Positions 22,504 through 33,290 of a stretch of DNA of 64,000 nucleotides are shown piece after piece; the stretch's first letter is position 1, and each line of letters starts with the position of its first letter. Position numbers and translations under genes: made by a program. Under the pieces are notes generated by a model that did no database searches, had not been told where the DNA came from, and saw nothing but the letters and a program-made list of their open reading frames with translations. Source of the stretch: Chelydra serpentina (lineage: Eukaryota > Chordata > Testudines > Chelydridae); assembly GCA_037349315.1 (NCBI GenBank), contig JBAIAC010000008.1, forward strand, positions 38,042,001-38,106,000, written 5' to 3'.

Positions 22504-22799
22504 GGGCTGGTCTACACTAACCCCATAATTCGAAGTAAGATACGCAACTTCAGCTACGTGAATAACGTAGCTGAAGTCGAACTATCTTAGTTCGAATGAA
22601 AAAGCACTTCCCTGGGGTCCACATGAGGCGCGCAGGCTCCCCCGTCGACTCCACCTACTCCGTTCGTCGAGCTGGATTACCAGCGTCGACGGTGGAGCAC
22701 TTCCTGGTTCGATTTATCGCGTCTAGACAAGACGCGATAAATCGAACCCAGAAGATCGATCCAGCGCCTCCAACAAGACGCATGAGTATAGACGTACCC
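22504..22799. mobile_element. PIF/Harbinger-like MITE, TTA TSD
   Basis: Ends gggctggtctacactaa and (rc of right end) gggtacgtctatact, flanked by the exact 3-bp TSD tta (22501-22503 and 22800-22802), the Harbinger signature. The interior contains the inverted pair cttcagctacgt / acgtagctgaag and a perfect 19-bp stem (22706-22724 with 22730-22748, loop agaca). CpG-rich. The open frame across it is an artefact of the palindrome. Confidence 0.85.
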
Positions 22800-22802
22800 T
22801 TA

Positions 22803-23922
22803 CAGTCATATCTAATACTAGTTAAATAAACTAGAGGTGAGGACCTGTCAAAGAGGTTAAGGACCCTATCAGTGCTCCCTGCTGGTGCATATCAAGGGCC
22901 TAGAAAATACTTTCTCACTGCCTCTTTCTAAAGACAATCCCTGGTGTGCTGTCCTCTCAAAGACTGATCCTGCTGTGAGATGGTCTCTACCGTCTCCTCC
23001 AAAAGACTGCTCCTGCCACCCTGGGAAGGAGTGGCCCCAACAAAATTATCAAGGTAGAGGTTTGATTTATCTAAATATAGTATTCTTTAAATAGTTGTTG
23101 GGCACCCATCATCATAGAATCTGACCACCATACACAGGAATTACGGTTTCACAGAGAATATCCATAAAGACTTGATAGTGAAGACTCAGCAGAGAGAGGG
23201 AAGTTCAAGAAGTCTTGGAGATCCTAACAATCATAGGGGATTTTTTTAGGTTTTCCTAATAAATATATGGGGTGCAGGCATGTAAGTGCATATACATTAA
23301 TATATGTACATACACCCATACAAAGAGATGTTTACCTTAATTGAGGCAAATAATTTAGCCATTGAATTAAGTACTGTATATTGCTTGGGAATAATCCATG
23401 AACAGGCTGTGATATTTACATAGGTTTGTCATATGCAATTATTAGACAAATAATTTCTATGAACAAATGTCCTGTTGATAAGCCCATTGCTATGAGCCTT
23501 TGTTTTGTATTGTTTGCTATTCAAAACATAGGTGACCAATCCTGTGGCTATGTCACTAGTTGAATGACATACACTTTACAAAAATAAAAGGTGTCCCTTT
23601 TTTCTGTTCACAAGTTCTATGAATCTCTGTACAGCAATTCTTCATTGAGCAATCTATTGTGTGAATAATAAAGAGTTTTACCAAACAGCCATGTGATTAG
23701 CGTCAGTATGAATTCTGCCACAATTATATTCATTCCTGATGGTAACAGAAAAACAATTACTTTCCAGGAGCATCCTTAGGAATAAAATCTCACACAAATA
23801 TAGACATAAAAAGGGGGTCATGAGTAATGGGGAAGGAAATTAGCTGGTTGTATTTGCAAGAATATTGACAAATGATTCTTCGCTATGTTTTTTCAGTTCA
23901 AATATTGGACAATATATACTAC
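22803..23922. other. Unassigned; possible old LTR end
   Basis: Mostly unassigned. 23420-23760 has LTR-like order: an aaaataaaaggtgtcc TATA-like box near 23580 and AATAAA in gtgaataataaagag near 23665, but no boundaries. Confidence 0.3.
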
Positions 23923-24714
23923 TGTCATAAGGCACCCCCTCCTGGCACAGTGTCTTGTGGCAGGCTGTGGCATGCCTCAATTTCTCCTTTCAGAGTCCCC
24001 AGTCACTTCAGGTTCTCTTGACACAATAATATCCTCTTTGGGGCTGGTTTATTATACAACATTGTGCAAATGGTCCAGAACGTTATTCCCAACACACACA
24101 GTTCATTATTCACCCCAGTGCAAACAGTCATCAAGATCAGTCTATGTCTTGTCCCACAACGCCCCACATATCAGACAAGGGCACCTTCAATCATGGCTGG
24201 ACTCTCTGGCAAGTCCTCCCCTGTCCTTGTACCAGGACAACCACCCCAGCCCTTCCAGCTGCAGTGTAATCCCACTCTTCCCAGTGGAGACCCCCACCCT
24301 TCACAGCCTCTCTGTTGGGAGAACATCTTTACCGGAAGAACATCCCTTACTCTCCCTGGGTCAAGCTCTCCAGTCCTGGAAGCATCAGTGGGTAAGCTCC
24401 TCCGACATTCTCCTGCATTCCACCTCTCCAGCTCTAGGCACTGGCTTCGGGTCAACAGACAGCAAACCCTTTTTGCTCTTCTTCTGCCTTCAGCTTTCTC
24501 CCATGTCCCAAACATACTGTCTCTGGCAGCTCTTGTCTGCCCCTGTCTCATTTGAACTACCCTTCACCAGGTCTCTTCCTGTCCCTGGGTTTTTCCCTGA
24601 TCCTTTATAGTCCCCAATGCTGCCCTGGTCTCTGAACTGTCCAAATGGCAGCACCTACTCCAGCAAAGGGAAGCTGGACCTGCTTCATTTACAGGCCCAA
24701 GCCACCCTGTGACA
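23923..24714 (-). mobile_element. Solo LTR, minus orientation
   Basis: 792 bp from tgtcataaggcacc to ccctgtgaca, flanked by a 5-bp TSD with one mismatch (actac 23918-23922, attac 24715-24719). Read on -, it starts TGTCACAGGGTGG, with a TATA box ctataaagga (rc of 24601-24610) and a poly(A) signal AATAAA (rc of 24048-24053) about 550 bp downstream: the U3-R-U5 order of an LTR. The two long overlapping open frames on + (23885-24610, 24064-24555) have low-complexity Ser/Pro/Leu composition and are taken as chance, not a gene. Confidence 0.78.
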
Positions 24715-24719
24715 ATTAC

Positions 24720-27597
24720 ATACATTCATAGCCGATAATAGCTACGCTGTTGAATTTCTCAGTAAAACACAAAGGCTGGGAAATACTGTATAAGAATGTC
24801 ATTTACTTACTGATGTTTTTTAAAAAGAAGAAATCCTTATGATGTATTTGACCCAATATCTGTTATGATTTTATCGTTACTGATGTGGACCTCCAGGTAG
24901 TATACACCACAGGATTAAACATTCAATTTTAGAACTTTATTATTAACAGTTTTAGGATATTCCTAATTCTGTTCTAGTCAGGTTTGTACACTGCACCATC
25001 ACTGTGATGTTTGAGTGCGTCCCACTGGTGCATTAAGAAACATGACTTGCATCTGGCATGTGTGGTTCTTTTCTCCAATCATCTCTATAAGAGGGAACTT
25101 GCATGTGTGCTTTTAAATATATCTTTATCGACATTGTGCTATGTGTTTTATTATCAGCTCATAGAAGTGTGCTGTGCACTTTTAACAGAAAGTAGAGCGG
25201 TTCAAAGCCTAAGTTAATGGTCTATGCTCAGGGGATGTCTGCAAGGGGCAGATAGAATTCTCCTCTATCAGATCGCAGAGTGGCAGCAGCGCCACTCCAT
25301 GGACACTAATGTATCCGCTGTGTCCTTTTCCACCAGGGCATTAAGCCAACTGGTGGAAACATCTGTATAATTGTATTTCCACCAGCTATGCTTCCAGCCT
25401 GCCCCTTACCCTGGCATCTCTTCTGTGCAGTAGGGCCAGGAGAGCTGTTGTATAACATGTTGTGCATAGGGTTGTATACACTTTCTGTGAGCTCCTGTCT
25501 CGTAGAATCACTGTCCTGTAGAATCCCATCAGTTCTGCTGCTTTTAGATTCTCTTACTACCTCTCCTTGTTTTGGAGGATTGAGTTCTTAACGGCTAAAG
25601 GCTATTCACCACTGTACCTTCTTGCATGGAGCAGCTGGCCTTCAAACAAGATAAAGCTAGTGCAGAGACTAACCACACAAACATGCTTCTCTGATAGACT
25701 GCTACTGATATTCCTGCTATTGATGACACAACTCCATGTCCTGACCCTACTGTCCAATTAGCAATTCTGCAGATAACTATTCTTCTTGTATATTTGTTCC
25801 TGGCAGGAAGATGAAGCTCTGAACAGAACATTCTCATTTACTTTTAAAAAAATAGTTAGGTCTTGACAGGCAGCTTGTTGGCGGTGTTTAGCAGGAGGGG
25901 AGCCTACGTTTAATCAACGCTGCTCTCATTACTGCATTCAGTGGAAATTATAGTTGGCTGCAGAGGACAGGAGGATAATTGGTTCAGCCAAGTAAAGAAA
26001 TTAAAGATGGAAAACCCAAAAATGATAATATTACATTATGATTTTACGAGCAGTTTAACCATCTCAAAAATATGAAAGAAAATAGTGATGGTGCTAAAAA
26101 GAAACAAAAAAATATGCAGGAGCAAGGTCATGTTTTACATAGCAGTTCCCAGTTTTGAGGCAAGGACTTTTGCAGAAACATGGCAATCTTATTTTGAACT
26201 ACATTTTTTTTATTATTCTCCATATGTTTTATTTTCCCTTGTGTTAACATTCTTGCATACTGCTTGGCGCTCCATTATAAAAGGCATTTACAAAACAGAT
26301 ACCACTTTCAGACAAGCTAAAATGCCTAAAGCACTGAACTCCATTTGGTAGATACATAATAAAATGTTTTAATTTTTAACCTGAAGCAGCTAAACCCAAA
26401 GTTTAAAATGCCATTGGGATCAATCTATTGTTGAAAAGTGCTTTTCAGATAGACCCATTTAAGAAAGTCATGTCACATAAACACATGGATTTCTGATATA
26501 ATAATATCAAATCATAAAGCTCCTTCCAATTCTCTTATAGGTCTGGCAAAAAAGACACTTCAGAGTTGAGGTTAAAATTCCATAGTATTACACATCCATG
26601 TTAAGTTAATTTGGATGTGCCCTTGGCTTTCACAGACACTGACGTCTACAAGGATACATGGATGATATATAGTAAGGAGACAGCACTGAGGGAATAAAGT
26701 GGATAATAAGATTTTTTTAAGGAAGTATTCATGTATCTAAGAGTCTATACACAAATGCAAGGAGTTTGGGCAATAAATACGTTAGATGAGCTACCAGTAG
26801 TGATTGCTTCAAGCTGTAAAATTCAGATCCTGACCTCCAATGCACAAAGTATAGAAGTGCTCTGATACGGATTTCATCACAAGCAGCAGATGATACTAAA
26901 TGACGGATGGCCTGAACTAGTGATCACAAATGAAGCTTGATTCAAAGGTTTAACTGAAATGTTACAACGTGAAGTCTGATCTATATAGAAGAGACAGAGG
27001 GAAGATGAAGGGGAAAAGTTAATTTCAGGTAGGTTTGCTGGGCACTCATGCAGGCTTTTACAAGATTGTCACAATTTCAGTGAGAAAATCCCTCTTGATG
27101 CAAAACTACTGCTGCTTTGCAAAACAAATATTTCAGGCATGCCTGATACATATGTTAGCTCCTCGTTATACACCACTTAACTGCTTGCTGCTATCTAAAT
27201 GAATCACCTCTCTCTATGCAACTGATCTGGAATCTCCTTTCTCCCAGCTCTCTGTGTGATAGGCCATCCCAGAGTGCATGGACCTGCATGCTGCTGCTGT
27301 CATTGTTCTGTGTCCATGTCTTCCAAGCACACTATACCAGTTGAGGCACTGTAGGATAACTGTTTAGCTTTTCCCAATATGTATTGAGACAAGTGCGGTT
27401 AGACAGTGTGGTAGGTGTAGATGCACAAATCTGATTGGAATTGCAGAAAAGTTGCTGTGAGGACATGCACTTGCAAGCAGTTAACAGTGCCTCTGACTGG
27501 TTACAAAATCACACCTGAGGCATGTAGGGTGGATGCGGTCTAGACTAGGCTAATAATAAAATTTTACATATCTATAGCGCTTTTTTCCTTTCCATTT
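24720..27597. other. Unassigned A/T-rich sequence
   Basis: Nearly 2.9 kb without recognisable element ends or coding support. Confidence 0.4.
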
Positions 27598-27690
27598 TTT
27601 CAGATGAAACACCTGAGACACAAGTTAAAAGACATGTTTAATGATATAAAGCAAGTTTGTGTTAGAGCTAAAATTGAGATATCTGTCTAA
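27598..27690 (-). repeat. MIR-like SINE fragment
   Basis: cagatgaaacacctgagaca ... gttaaaagaca resembles the antisense MIR 3' part (cagatgaggaaactgaggca, then ttaagtgact). Short and diverged. Confidence 0.4.
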
Positions 27691-28002
27691 TGATTCTGAG
27701 GCCTAAACCTATGACGATTCTCTGAATGACTATATGAAGTATGATGATAAATAAATAAATGACTAGCAACATACCAAGCTGAAAGATGTTCAGTAGGATA
27801 TTTAGGAGCCTGTGAAGGATTAAGATTCTCATTGAGTTCAGTGTGCTTTGGATCAGGCCCTCTGTTAGGTGTCTGAATCTGAATCCTTCCTGCATCATCA
27901 AACGTCACCTAGGGCATGAACAAGATTCAGCCATTCACATCTATCCTGAGCCACTCTTTGCATGTCCTCTTTGCTGTTAAGTCCCTCTAAGTACTATCCA
28001 GT

Positions 28003-28167
28003 CAGGGACGGCTCTAGCTTTTTGGCCGCCCCAAGCAAAATAAAATGGGCAGTCGAACTGCCGAAGCAAAAAAATCACGGCCGACCCAAGAATCCCCGGA
28101 CTGCTGCCCCTTACAAGGCGCCGCCCCAGGCACATGCTTTCTCGTCTGGTGCCTGGAGCCAGCCCTA
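28003..28167. mobile_element. Short hAT non-autonomous element
   Basis: 165 bp with exact 8-bp TSD tatccagt (27995-28002 and 28168-28175). Termini cagggacggctctag and (rc) tagggctggctccag. GC-rich inside. The open frames over it are fortuitous. Confidence 0.9.
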
Positions 28168-28449
28168 TATCCAGTGGAGGGATTTTTTCAGTTGGCCCCT
28201 TTTACATGGTCCTCCAGCTGCCCAATGGCAGGTATGGTTTTATTTAATGTTGTAATTACTTATTTTGATACAAATTAAATAAGAATGGGGTAAATGCTCA
28301 AATGGTCCAAAATTCAGAAGTATTGCCAATATCAATGAGGACAGAGAAACTATAAAAAGAGGCCTGTGTGTATCCATCCCATGACTGACCAAATCATACG
28401 GGCCTCATTTTAATGATGTGTCAATGAGTTGTGTTTATGTCAATGGTGT

Positions 28450-28615
28450 GCATCTCATCTCGGGGACCCCTGTTATGTAGAGGGGAAAATGAGACACAAA
28501 GAGGTTAGGTGACTTGCCCAATATTACATAAGAAGTCTGTGGCAGAGCAGGGAATTGAACGTGGGTATCCCCTGGCTTAAGCTGGTGCCCCAACCAATAG
28601 GCCAGTCTTCCTCCC
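28450..28615 (-). repeat. MIR SINE, antisense
   Basis: Contains the antisense MIR core and 3' part: gaaaatgagacacaaagagg, ttaggtgacttgcccaatat, tctgtggcagagcagggaat, tgaac, then a tRNA-like ccaaccaataggccagtctt. Order and spacing match MIR well. Confidence 0.8.
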
Positions 28616-28765
28616 TGTCAAAGGACTTACAGACATAATTTAAATAAGAGCTGGAAGGAACCAGCTGACATTCACTCAGCCTTTAAAAATGCCAGCTAAT
28701 GTCTCTGAGAGAAAACAAACTGCACTGCAAATTTTCAGTGGGGAGGACATACTGTACCTGAAAAC

Positions 28766-28890
28766 CAATAAAGTATAAAAAGACTTTAGGGTGATAGTGG
28801 ACAGCAAAATGGATATAATCATGCAATCCAATATAATGAAAAAAGAAGCCAATGTAATTTGTGGCTGCATACACAGATACAAAAGGTTTC
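28766..28890 (+). pseudogene. Old CR1/L3 RT fragment
   Basis: One frame reads KDFRVIVDSKMDIIMQ, then KKEANVICGCIHRYKR, aligning with the [12 protein letters not shown] and [14 protein letters not shown] blocks of the young CR1s at 6430-6540 and 29500-29620. It is more diverged than those, and in the opposite orientation to the adjacent minus-strand CR1, so it is a separate older LINE. Confidence 0.6.
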
Positions 28891-30065
28891 TTGTTCAATG
28901 TTTAAAGAAAATGGCCTTCTATGATTCTTTACCACTGTCATAGAATCATAGAATATCAGGGTTGGAAGGGACCTCAGGAGGTCATCTAGTCCAACCCCCT
29001 GCTCAAAGCAGGACCAATCCCCAACTAAATTATCCCAGCCAGGGCTTTTTCAAGCCTGACCTTAAAAACCTCTAAGGAAGGAGATTCCACCACCTCCATA
29101 GGTAACCCATTCCAGTGCTTCACCACCCTCCTAGTGAAAAGGTTTTTCCTAATATCCAACCTAAACTTCCCCGACTGCAACTTGAGACCATTACTCCATG
29201 TTCTGTCATCTGGGAACACTGAGAACAGTCTAGATCCATCCTCTTTGGAAACCCCTTTCAGGTAGTTGAAATCAAATCCCCCCTCATTCTTCTCGTCTGC
29301 AGACTAAATAATTCCATTTCCCTCAGCCTCTCCTCATAAATCATGTGCTCCAGCCCCCTAGGCATTTTTGTTGCCCTCCGCTGGACTCGTTCCAATTTTT
29401 TCACATCCTTCTTGTAGTGTGGGGCCCAAAACTGGACACAGTACTCCAAATGAGGCCTGACCAATGCCGAATAGGGGGGAATGATCACGTCCCTTGATCT
29501 GCTGGAAATACTCCTACTTATACAGCCCAAAATGCCGTTAGCCTTTTTGGCAACAAGGGCACACTGTTGACTCATATCCAGCTTCTCGTCCACAGTAATC
29601 CCTAGGTCCTTTTCTGCAGAACTGCTGCCTAGCCATTTGGTCCCTAGTCTGTAGCAGTGCATGGGATTCTTCTGTCCTAAGTGCAGGACTCTGCACTTGT
29701 CCTTGTTGAACCTCATGAAATTTCTTTTGGCCCAATCCTCTAATTTGTCTAGATTCCTCTGTATCCTATCCCTACCCTCCAGTGTATCTACCACTCATCC
29801 CAGTTTAGTGTCATCTGCAAACTTGCTGAGGGTGCAATCAACGCCATCCTCCAGATCATTAATGAAGATATTGAACAAAACCGGCCCCAGGACCGACCCT
29901 TGGGGCACTCCATTTGATACCGGCTGCCAACTCGACACGGAGCCATTGATCACTATCCGTTGAGCCCGATGATCTAGCCTGATTTCTTTCCACTTTATAG
30001 TCCATTCATCCAGCCGATACTTCTTTAACTTGATGGAAAGAATACGTGGGAGACCGTATCAAAAG

Positions 30066-30272
30066 TATCAGAGGGGTAGCCGTGTTAGTCTGGATCTGCA
30101 GAAGCGACAAAGGGTCCTGTGGCACCTTATAGACTAACAGAAGTATTGAAGCATAAGCTTTCGTGGGTCAATACCCACTTCTTCGGTTGCAAAAGAAGAA
30201 GTGGGTATTGACCCATGAAAGCTTATGCTTCAATACCTCTGTTAGTCTATAAGGTGCCACAGGACCCTTTGT
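30066..30272. mobile_element. Palindromic PLE-tail insertion, 11-bp TSD
   Basis: Starts tatcagaggggtagccgtg (rc of the PLE 3' end), runs through gcgacaaagggtcctg and the hairpin gtgggtcaatacccac, then turns at about 30185-30191 and repeats the same 80 bp in reverse complement (30192-30272, ending ggaccctttgt). Exact 11-bp TSD cgtatcaaaag (30055-30065 and 30273-30283). So the PLE tail is present twice, head to head, in one insertion event within CR1 ORF2. Confidence 0.88.
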
Positions 30273-30435
30273 CGTATCAAAAGCTTTGCTAAAGTCAAGG
30301 AATAACACGTCCACTGATTTCCCCTCATCCACAGAGCCAGTTATCTCACCCTACAAGGCAATTAGGTCAGTCAGGCATGATTTGCTCTTGGTGAATCCAT
30401 GCTGACTGTTCCTGATCACTTTCCTCTCCTCGAAG

Positions 30436-30780
30436 CATAGGCGCCGACTTCGTGGGTGCTCCGGTGCTGGAGCACCCACGGGGAAAAATTGGTGGGTGCT
30501 CACCCACAGGCAACTCCCCACCCGTCCCGGACCCGCGGCAAACTCACCGGAGCACCGGGAGACATTGCGGGGCCCCGCCCCTGACGCTGGGCAACGTGGC
30601 GTCGGCGTCGGGGGCGGGGCTCCGCAACGTCACCCGGCATCGGGGGCGGGGCCCGGCATTGGGGGCGGGGCCCTGCAACATCACCCGGCGTCGGTGGCGG
30701 GGCCCGACGTCGGGGTCGGGGCCCCGCCCCCGACGCCGGGCGTCAGCACCCACCGGCGTAACAGGAAGTTGGCGGCTGTG
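30436..30780. mobile_element. GC-rich hAT element inside CR1
   Basis: 345 bp; 8-bp TSD with one mismatch (cctcgaag 30428-30435, cctcaaag 30781-30788); termini cataggcgccgac and (rc) cacagccgccaac. A perfect 12-bp hairpin near the left end (30451-30462 / 30469-30480). The centre is a tandem array of ggggcggggcccnnnn-type units (about 30600-30740). Open frames here (for example 30452-30841) come from the skewed composition. Confidence 0.87.
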
Positions 30781-30889
30781 CCTCAAAGTGCTTCAAAATG
30801 GATTTCTTGAGGACCTGCTCCATGATTTTTCTAGGGACTGAGGTGAGGCTGACTGGCCTGTAGTTCCCTGGATCCTCCTTCTTCCCTTT

Positions 30890-32345
30890 TTAAAAAATGG
30901 GCACTACATTAGCTTTTTTCCAATCATCCGGGACTGCCCCCAGTCGCCATGAGTTTTCAAAGATAACGGCCAATGGCTCTGCAATCACATCCGCCAACTC
31001 CTTTATTACCCTCAGATGCAGTGCATCCGGCCCCATGGACTTGTGCTCGTTCAGCTTTTCTAAATAGTCCTGAACCACTTCTTTCTCCACAGAGGGCTGG
31101 TCAGCTCCTCCCCATACTGTGCTGCCCAGTGCAGTAGTCTGGGAGCTGACCTTGTTCGTGAAGACAGAGGCAAAAAAAGCATTGAGTACATTAGCTTTTT
31201 CCACATCCTCTGTCACTAGGTTGCCTCCCCCATTCAGTAAGGGGCCCACACTTTCCTTGACCTCCTTCTTGTTGCTAACATACCTGAAGAAACCCTTCTT
31301 GTTACTCTTAACATCCTTTGCTAGCTGCAACTCCAAGTGTGATTTGTTCTTCCTGATTTCACTGCTGCATGCCGGAGTGATATTTGTATACTCCTCCCTG
31401 GTCATTTGTCCAATCTTCCACTTCTTGTAAGCTTCTTTTTTGTGTTTAAGATCAGCAAGGATTTCACTGTTAAGCCAAGCTGGTTGCCTGCCATATTTAC
31501 TATTCTTTCTACACAGTGGGATGGTTTGTTCCGGAAACCACAATAAGGTTTCTTTAAAATACAGCCAGCTCTCCTGGACTCCTTTCCCCTTCGTATTATT
31601 CTCCCAGGCGATCCTGCTCATCAGTTCCCTGAGGGAGTCAAAGTCTGCATTTCTGAAGTCCAGGGTCCGTATTCTGCTGCTCTCCTTTCTTCCTTGTGTC
31701 AGGATCCTGAACTCGGCCTTCTCATGGTCACTGCCTCCCAGGTTCCCATCCACTTTTGCTTCCCCTACTAATTCTTCCCTGTTTGTGAGCGGCAGGTCAA
31801 GAAGAGCTCTGCCCCTAGTTGGTTCCTCCAGTACTTGCACCAGGAAATTGTCCCCTACACTTTCCAAAAACTTCCTGGATTGTCTGTGCACTGCTGTATT
31901 GCTCTCCCAGCAGATATCGGGGTGATTGAAATTCCCCACGAGAACCAGGGCCTGTGATCTAGTAACTTCTGTTAGTTGCCTGAAGAAAGCCTCATCCACA
32001 TTATCCCCCTGGTCTGGTTGTTTATAGCAAACTCCCACCATGACATCACCCTTGTTGCTCACACTTCTGAACTTAATCCAGAGACTCTCAGGTTTTTCTG
32101 CAGTTTCATACTGGAGCTCTGAGCAGCCATACTGCTCTCTTACATACAAAGCAACTCCCCCACCTTTTATGTCCTGACTGTCCTTCCTGAACAGTTTATA
32201 TCCATCCATGACAGTAGTCCAGTCATATGAGTTATCCCACCAAGTCTCTGTTATTCCAATCACATCATAATTCCTTGACTGTGCCAGGACTTCCAGTTCT
32301 CCCTGCTTGTTTCCCAGGCTTCTTGCCTTTGTGTATAGGCACTTA
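30890..32345 (-). pseudogene. CR1 ORF2: endonuclease and RT N-terminal part
   Basis: Long open reading on -, from about 32345 (frame KCLYTKARSLGNKQGELEVL) to 30890, where it shifts. The N-terminal half is an APE-type (EEP) endonuclease that nicks target DNA for target-primed reverse transcription: IGITETWW (catalytic Glu), GGGVALYV, VGVCYKQPD, then VGNFNHPDICWE and GGSDHE (catalytic Asp-His). In EEP nucleases the central motif is GDFN; here it is GNFN, so a key Asp is missing and the enzyme is probably dead. The second half is the connector with WKxGQMTREEY and the RT start MGPDALHLRVIKEL. Most of the reading frame is otherwise intact, so the copy is fairly young. Confidence 0.92.
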
Positions 32346-32481
32346 AGATAACTCGCTGATCATCCTGCTTTCTCAGTATGAGGCAGGAGTCCTCCCTTCT
32401 TGTGCTCTCCTGCTTGTGCTGCCTTCTGGTATCCCACTTCCCCATTTACCTCATGGCTTTGGTCTCCTTCCCCTGGTGAAC

Positions 32482-32697
32482 CTAGTTTAAAGCCCTCCTC
32501 ACTAGGTTAGCCAGCCTGCTTGCGAAGATGCTCTTCCCTCTCTTCGTTAGGTGGAGCCTGTCTCTTCCTAGCAATCCTTCTTCTTGGAACACTATCCCAT
32601 AGTCAAAGAATTCCAAGCCTTCTCTCCGACACCATCTGCGTAGCCATTCGTTGACTTCCACGATTCGACGGTCTCTACCCGTGCCTTTTCCTTCCAC
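32482..32697 (-). pseudogene. CR1 ORF1 C-terminal (esterase-like) remnant
   Basis: 71 codons ending in a stop at 32482-32484. Reads RRIVEVNEWLRRWCR, EGLEFFDYG, then GRDRLHLTKRGKSIFASRLANLVRRALN. The D-x-LHLT-xx-G pattern near the end is the Asp-x-x-His catalytic region of the SGNH-type esterase found in CR1 ORF1 proteins. Here DGLHLT is DRLHLT. Only the C-terminal third remains, as the element is truncated near 32715. Separated by a short spacer from ORF2, as in full CR1s. Confidence 0.75.
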
Positions 32698-32749
32698 AGG
32701 GAGGTAGGTGACAATCCCTTTCTATAATGAGCCAGTGAGATTGAAACTA

Positions 32750-33165
32750 AAATATTTAATTCAGTTCTTAGCACCTCAGAGTCAGGAGGTTTTTGAAAAA
32801 TTGTAGGGAATTCAAAGAACAGTAACAAGTATAAATCCCTATTCCTTAGAGACTGGATGAAGAAAAACAAAAGAGCTAAATACGACCCAGCAATGCATTT
32901 AGGAATATGCATAATTTGAGCACAAAAGTAGTCCTCGTGAAGTCATCCATGTGCTTAAAGTTACACGCATGCTTAAGAGTTTTGCTGGATTGTGGCCTAA
33001 AAGGAGAAATTAAAACTGTCTACAGTTATTTGAAAGATGCAAACACCAAGCCGGAAAGGGATTATTTTGGGTGGAAGAAGAGGCCTTGTTAGGGATAAAA
33101 TGTATGAAATTATAAAGGAAATAATTAGGCAGAATTTCAGGAAAAAATCCTGGAAAGAGAAGTGT
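32750..33165 (+). mobile_element. Old CR1/L3-type fragment with a dispersed motif in it
   Basis: Decayed LINE 3' sequence: ggaggtttttgaaaaattgt, aattcaaagaacagtaacaa and gactggatgaagaaaaacaa resemble the L3/CR1 region around LERVQ..ATKM. Further on, ctacagttatttgaaagatg (TVYSYLKDAN) fits the hxxxxKYLK block. At 32915-33000 it is interrupted by the gaagtcatccatgtgcttaa dispersed motif. Confidence 0.4.
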
Positions 33166-33172
33166 ATTAGAA

Positions 33173-33290
33173 CAGCATTTCTCAAACTGGGGTCCATGGA
33201 CCCCCCAGGGTCCCCGAGAGTACACCAGAGGGCCGTGAGCCCTGCTGATCAACTCCTTCCCCTCCCTCCCTCAGCTTTTTGAATCGGTAT
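33173..33290. mobile_element. hAT terminus fragment
   Basis: cagcatttctcaaactgggg with ccatggaccccccagggtcc and gagggccgtgag resembles the common CAGxxxTTCTCAAAC hAT end. No right end or TSD found, so treated as a truncated copy. Confidence 0.45.

Larger units (their letters stand above)
28980..30889 (-). pseudogene. CR1 ORF2 distal part (RT), broken
   Basis: Continuation of ORF2 after the frame is lost at about 30890. Holds, on -, the FSSILVT-like palm region near 30350-30370 (GEITGSVDEGKS reading), the FADD catalytic box (codons at 29810-29821), then [65 protein letters not shown] and [16 protein letters not shown] to the end near 29025. The insertions at 30066 and 30436 and several point changes disrupt it. 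The 178-codon stretch 29258-29794 and the 64-codon stretch 29025-29219 are the longest remaining open parts. Confidence 0.88.
28938..32715 (-). mobile_element. CR1 LINE, nearly 3.8 kb with two insertions
   Basis: Minus-strand CR1 running from the end of ORF1 (32482-32697) through an ORF2 endonuclease and RT to the 3' end (rc of tcatagaatcatagaat at 28938). Interrupted by a palindromic PLE-tail insertion (30066-30272) and a GC-rich hAT (30436-30780), each with its own TSD. Without these it is about 3.2 kb. The 3' untranslated part, with the ggttggaagggacctcagga block, is identical in type to the + strand copy ending at 7110. The 5' boundary near 32715 is approximate. Confidence 0.93.

Noticed and set aside
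23885..24610. 241-codon open frame on + as a protein-coding gene
   Set aside because: It lies within the solo LTR 23923-24714, overlaps another long frame in a second reading frame, and has low-complexity Ser/Pro/Leu composition with no domain.
27687..27908. Small minus-strand protein genes at 27668-27908
   Set aside because: Two overlapping frames, no exon signals, and a MIR fragment adjoins the region.
31119..31925. Plus-strand frames of 103 and 161 codons
   Set aside because: Antisense shadows of the minus-strand CR1 ORF2.
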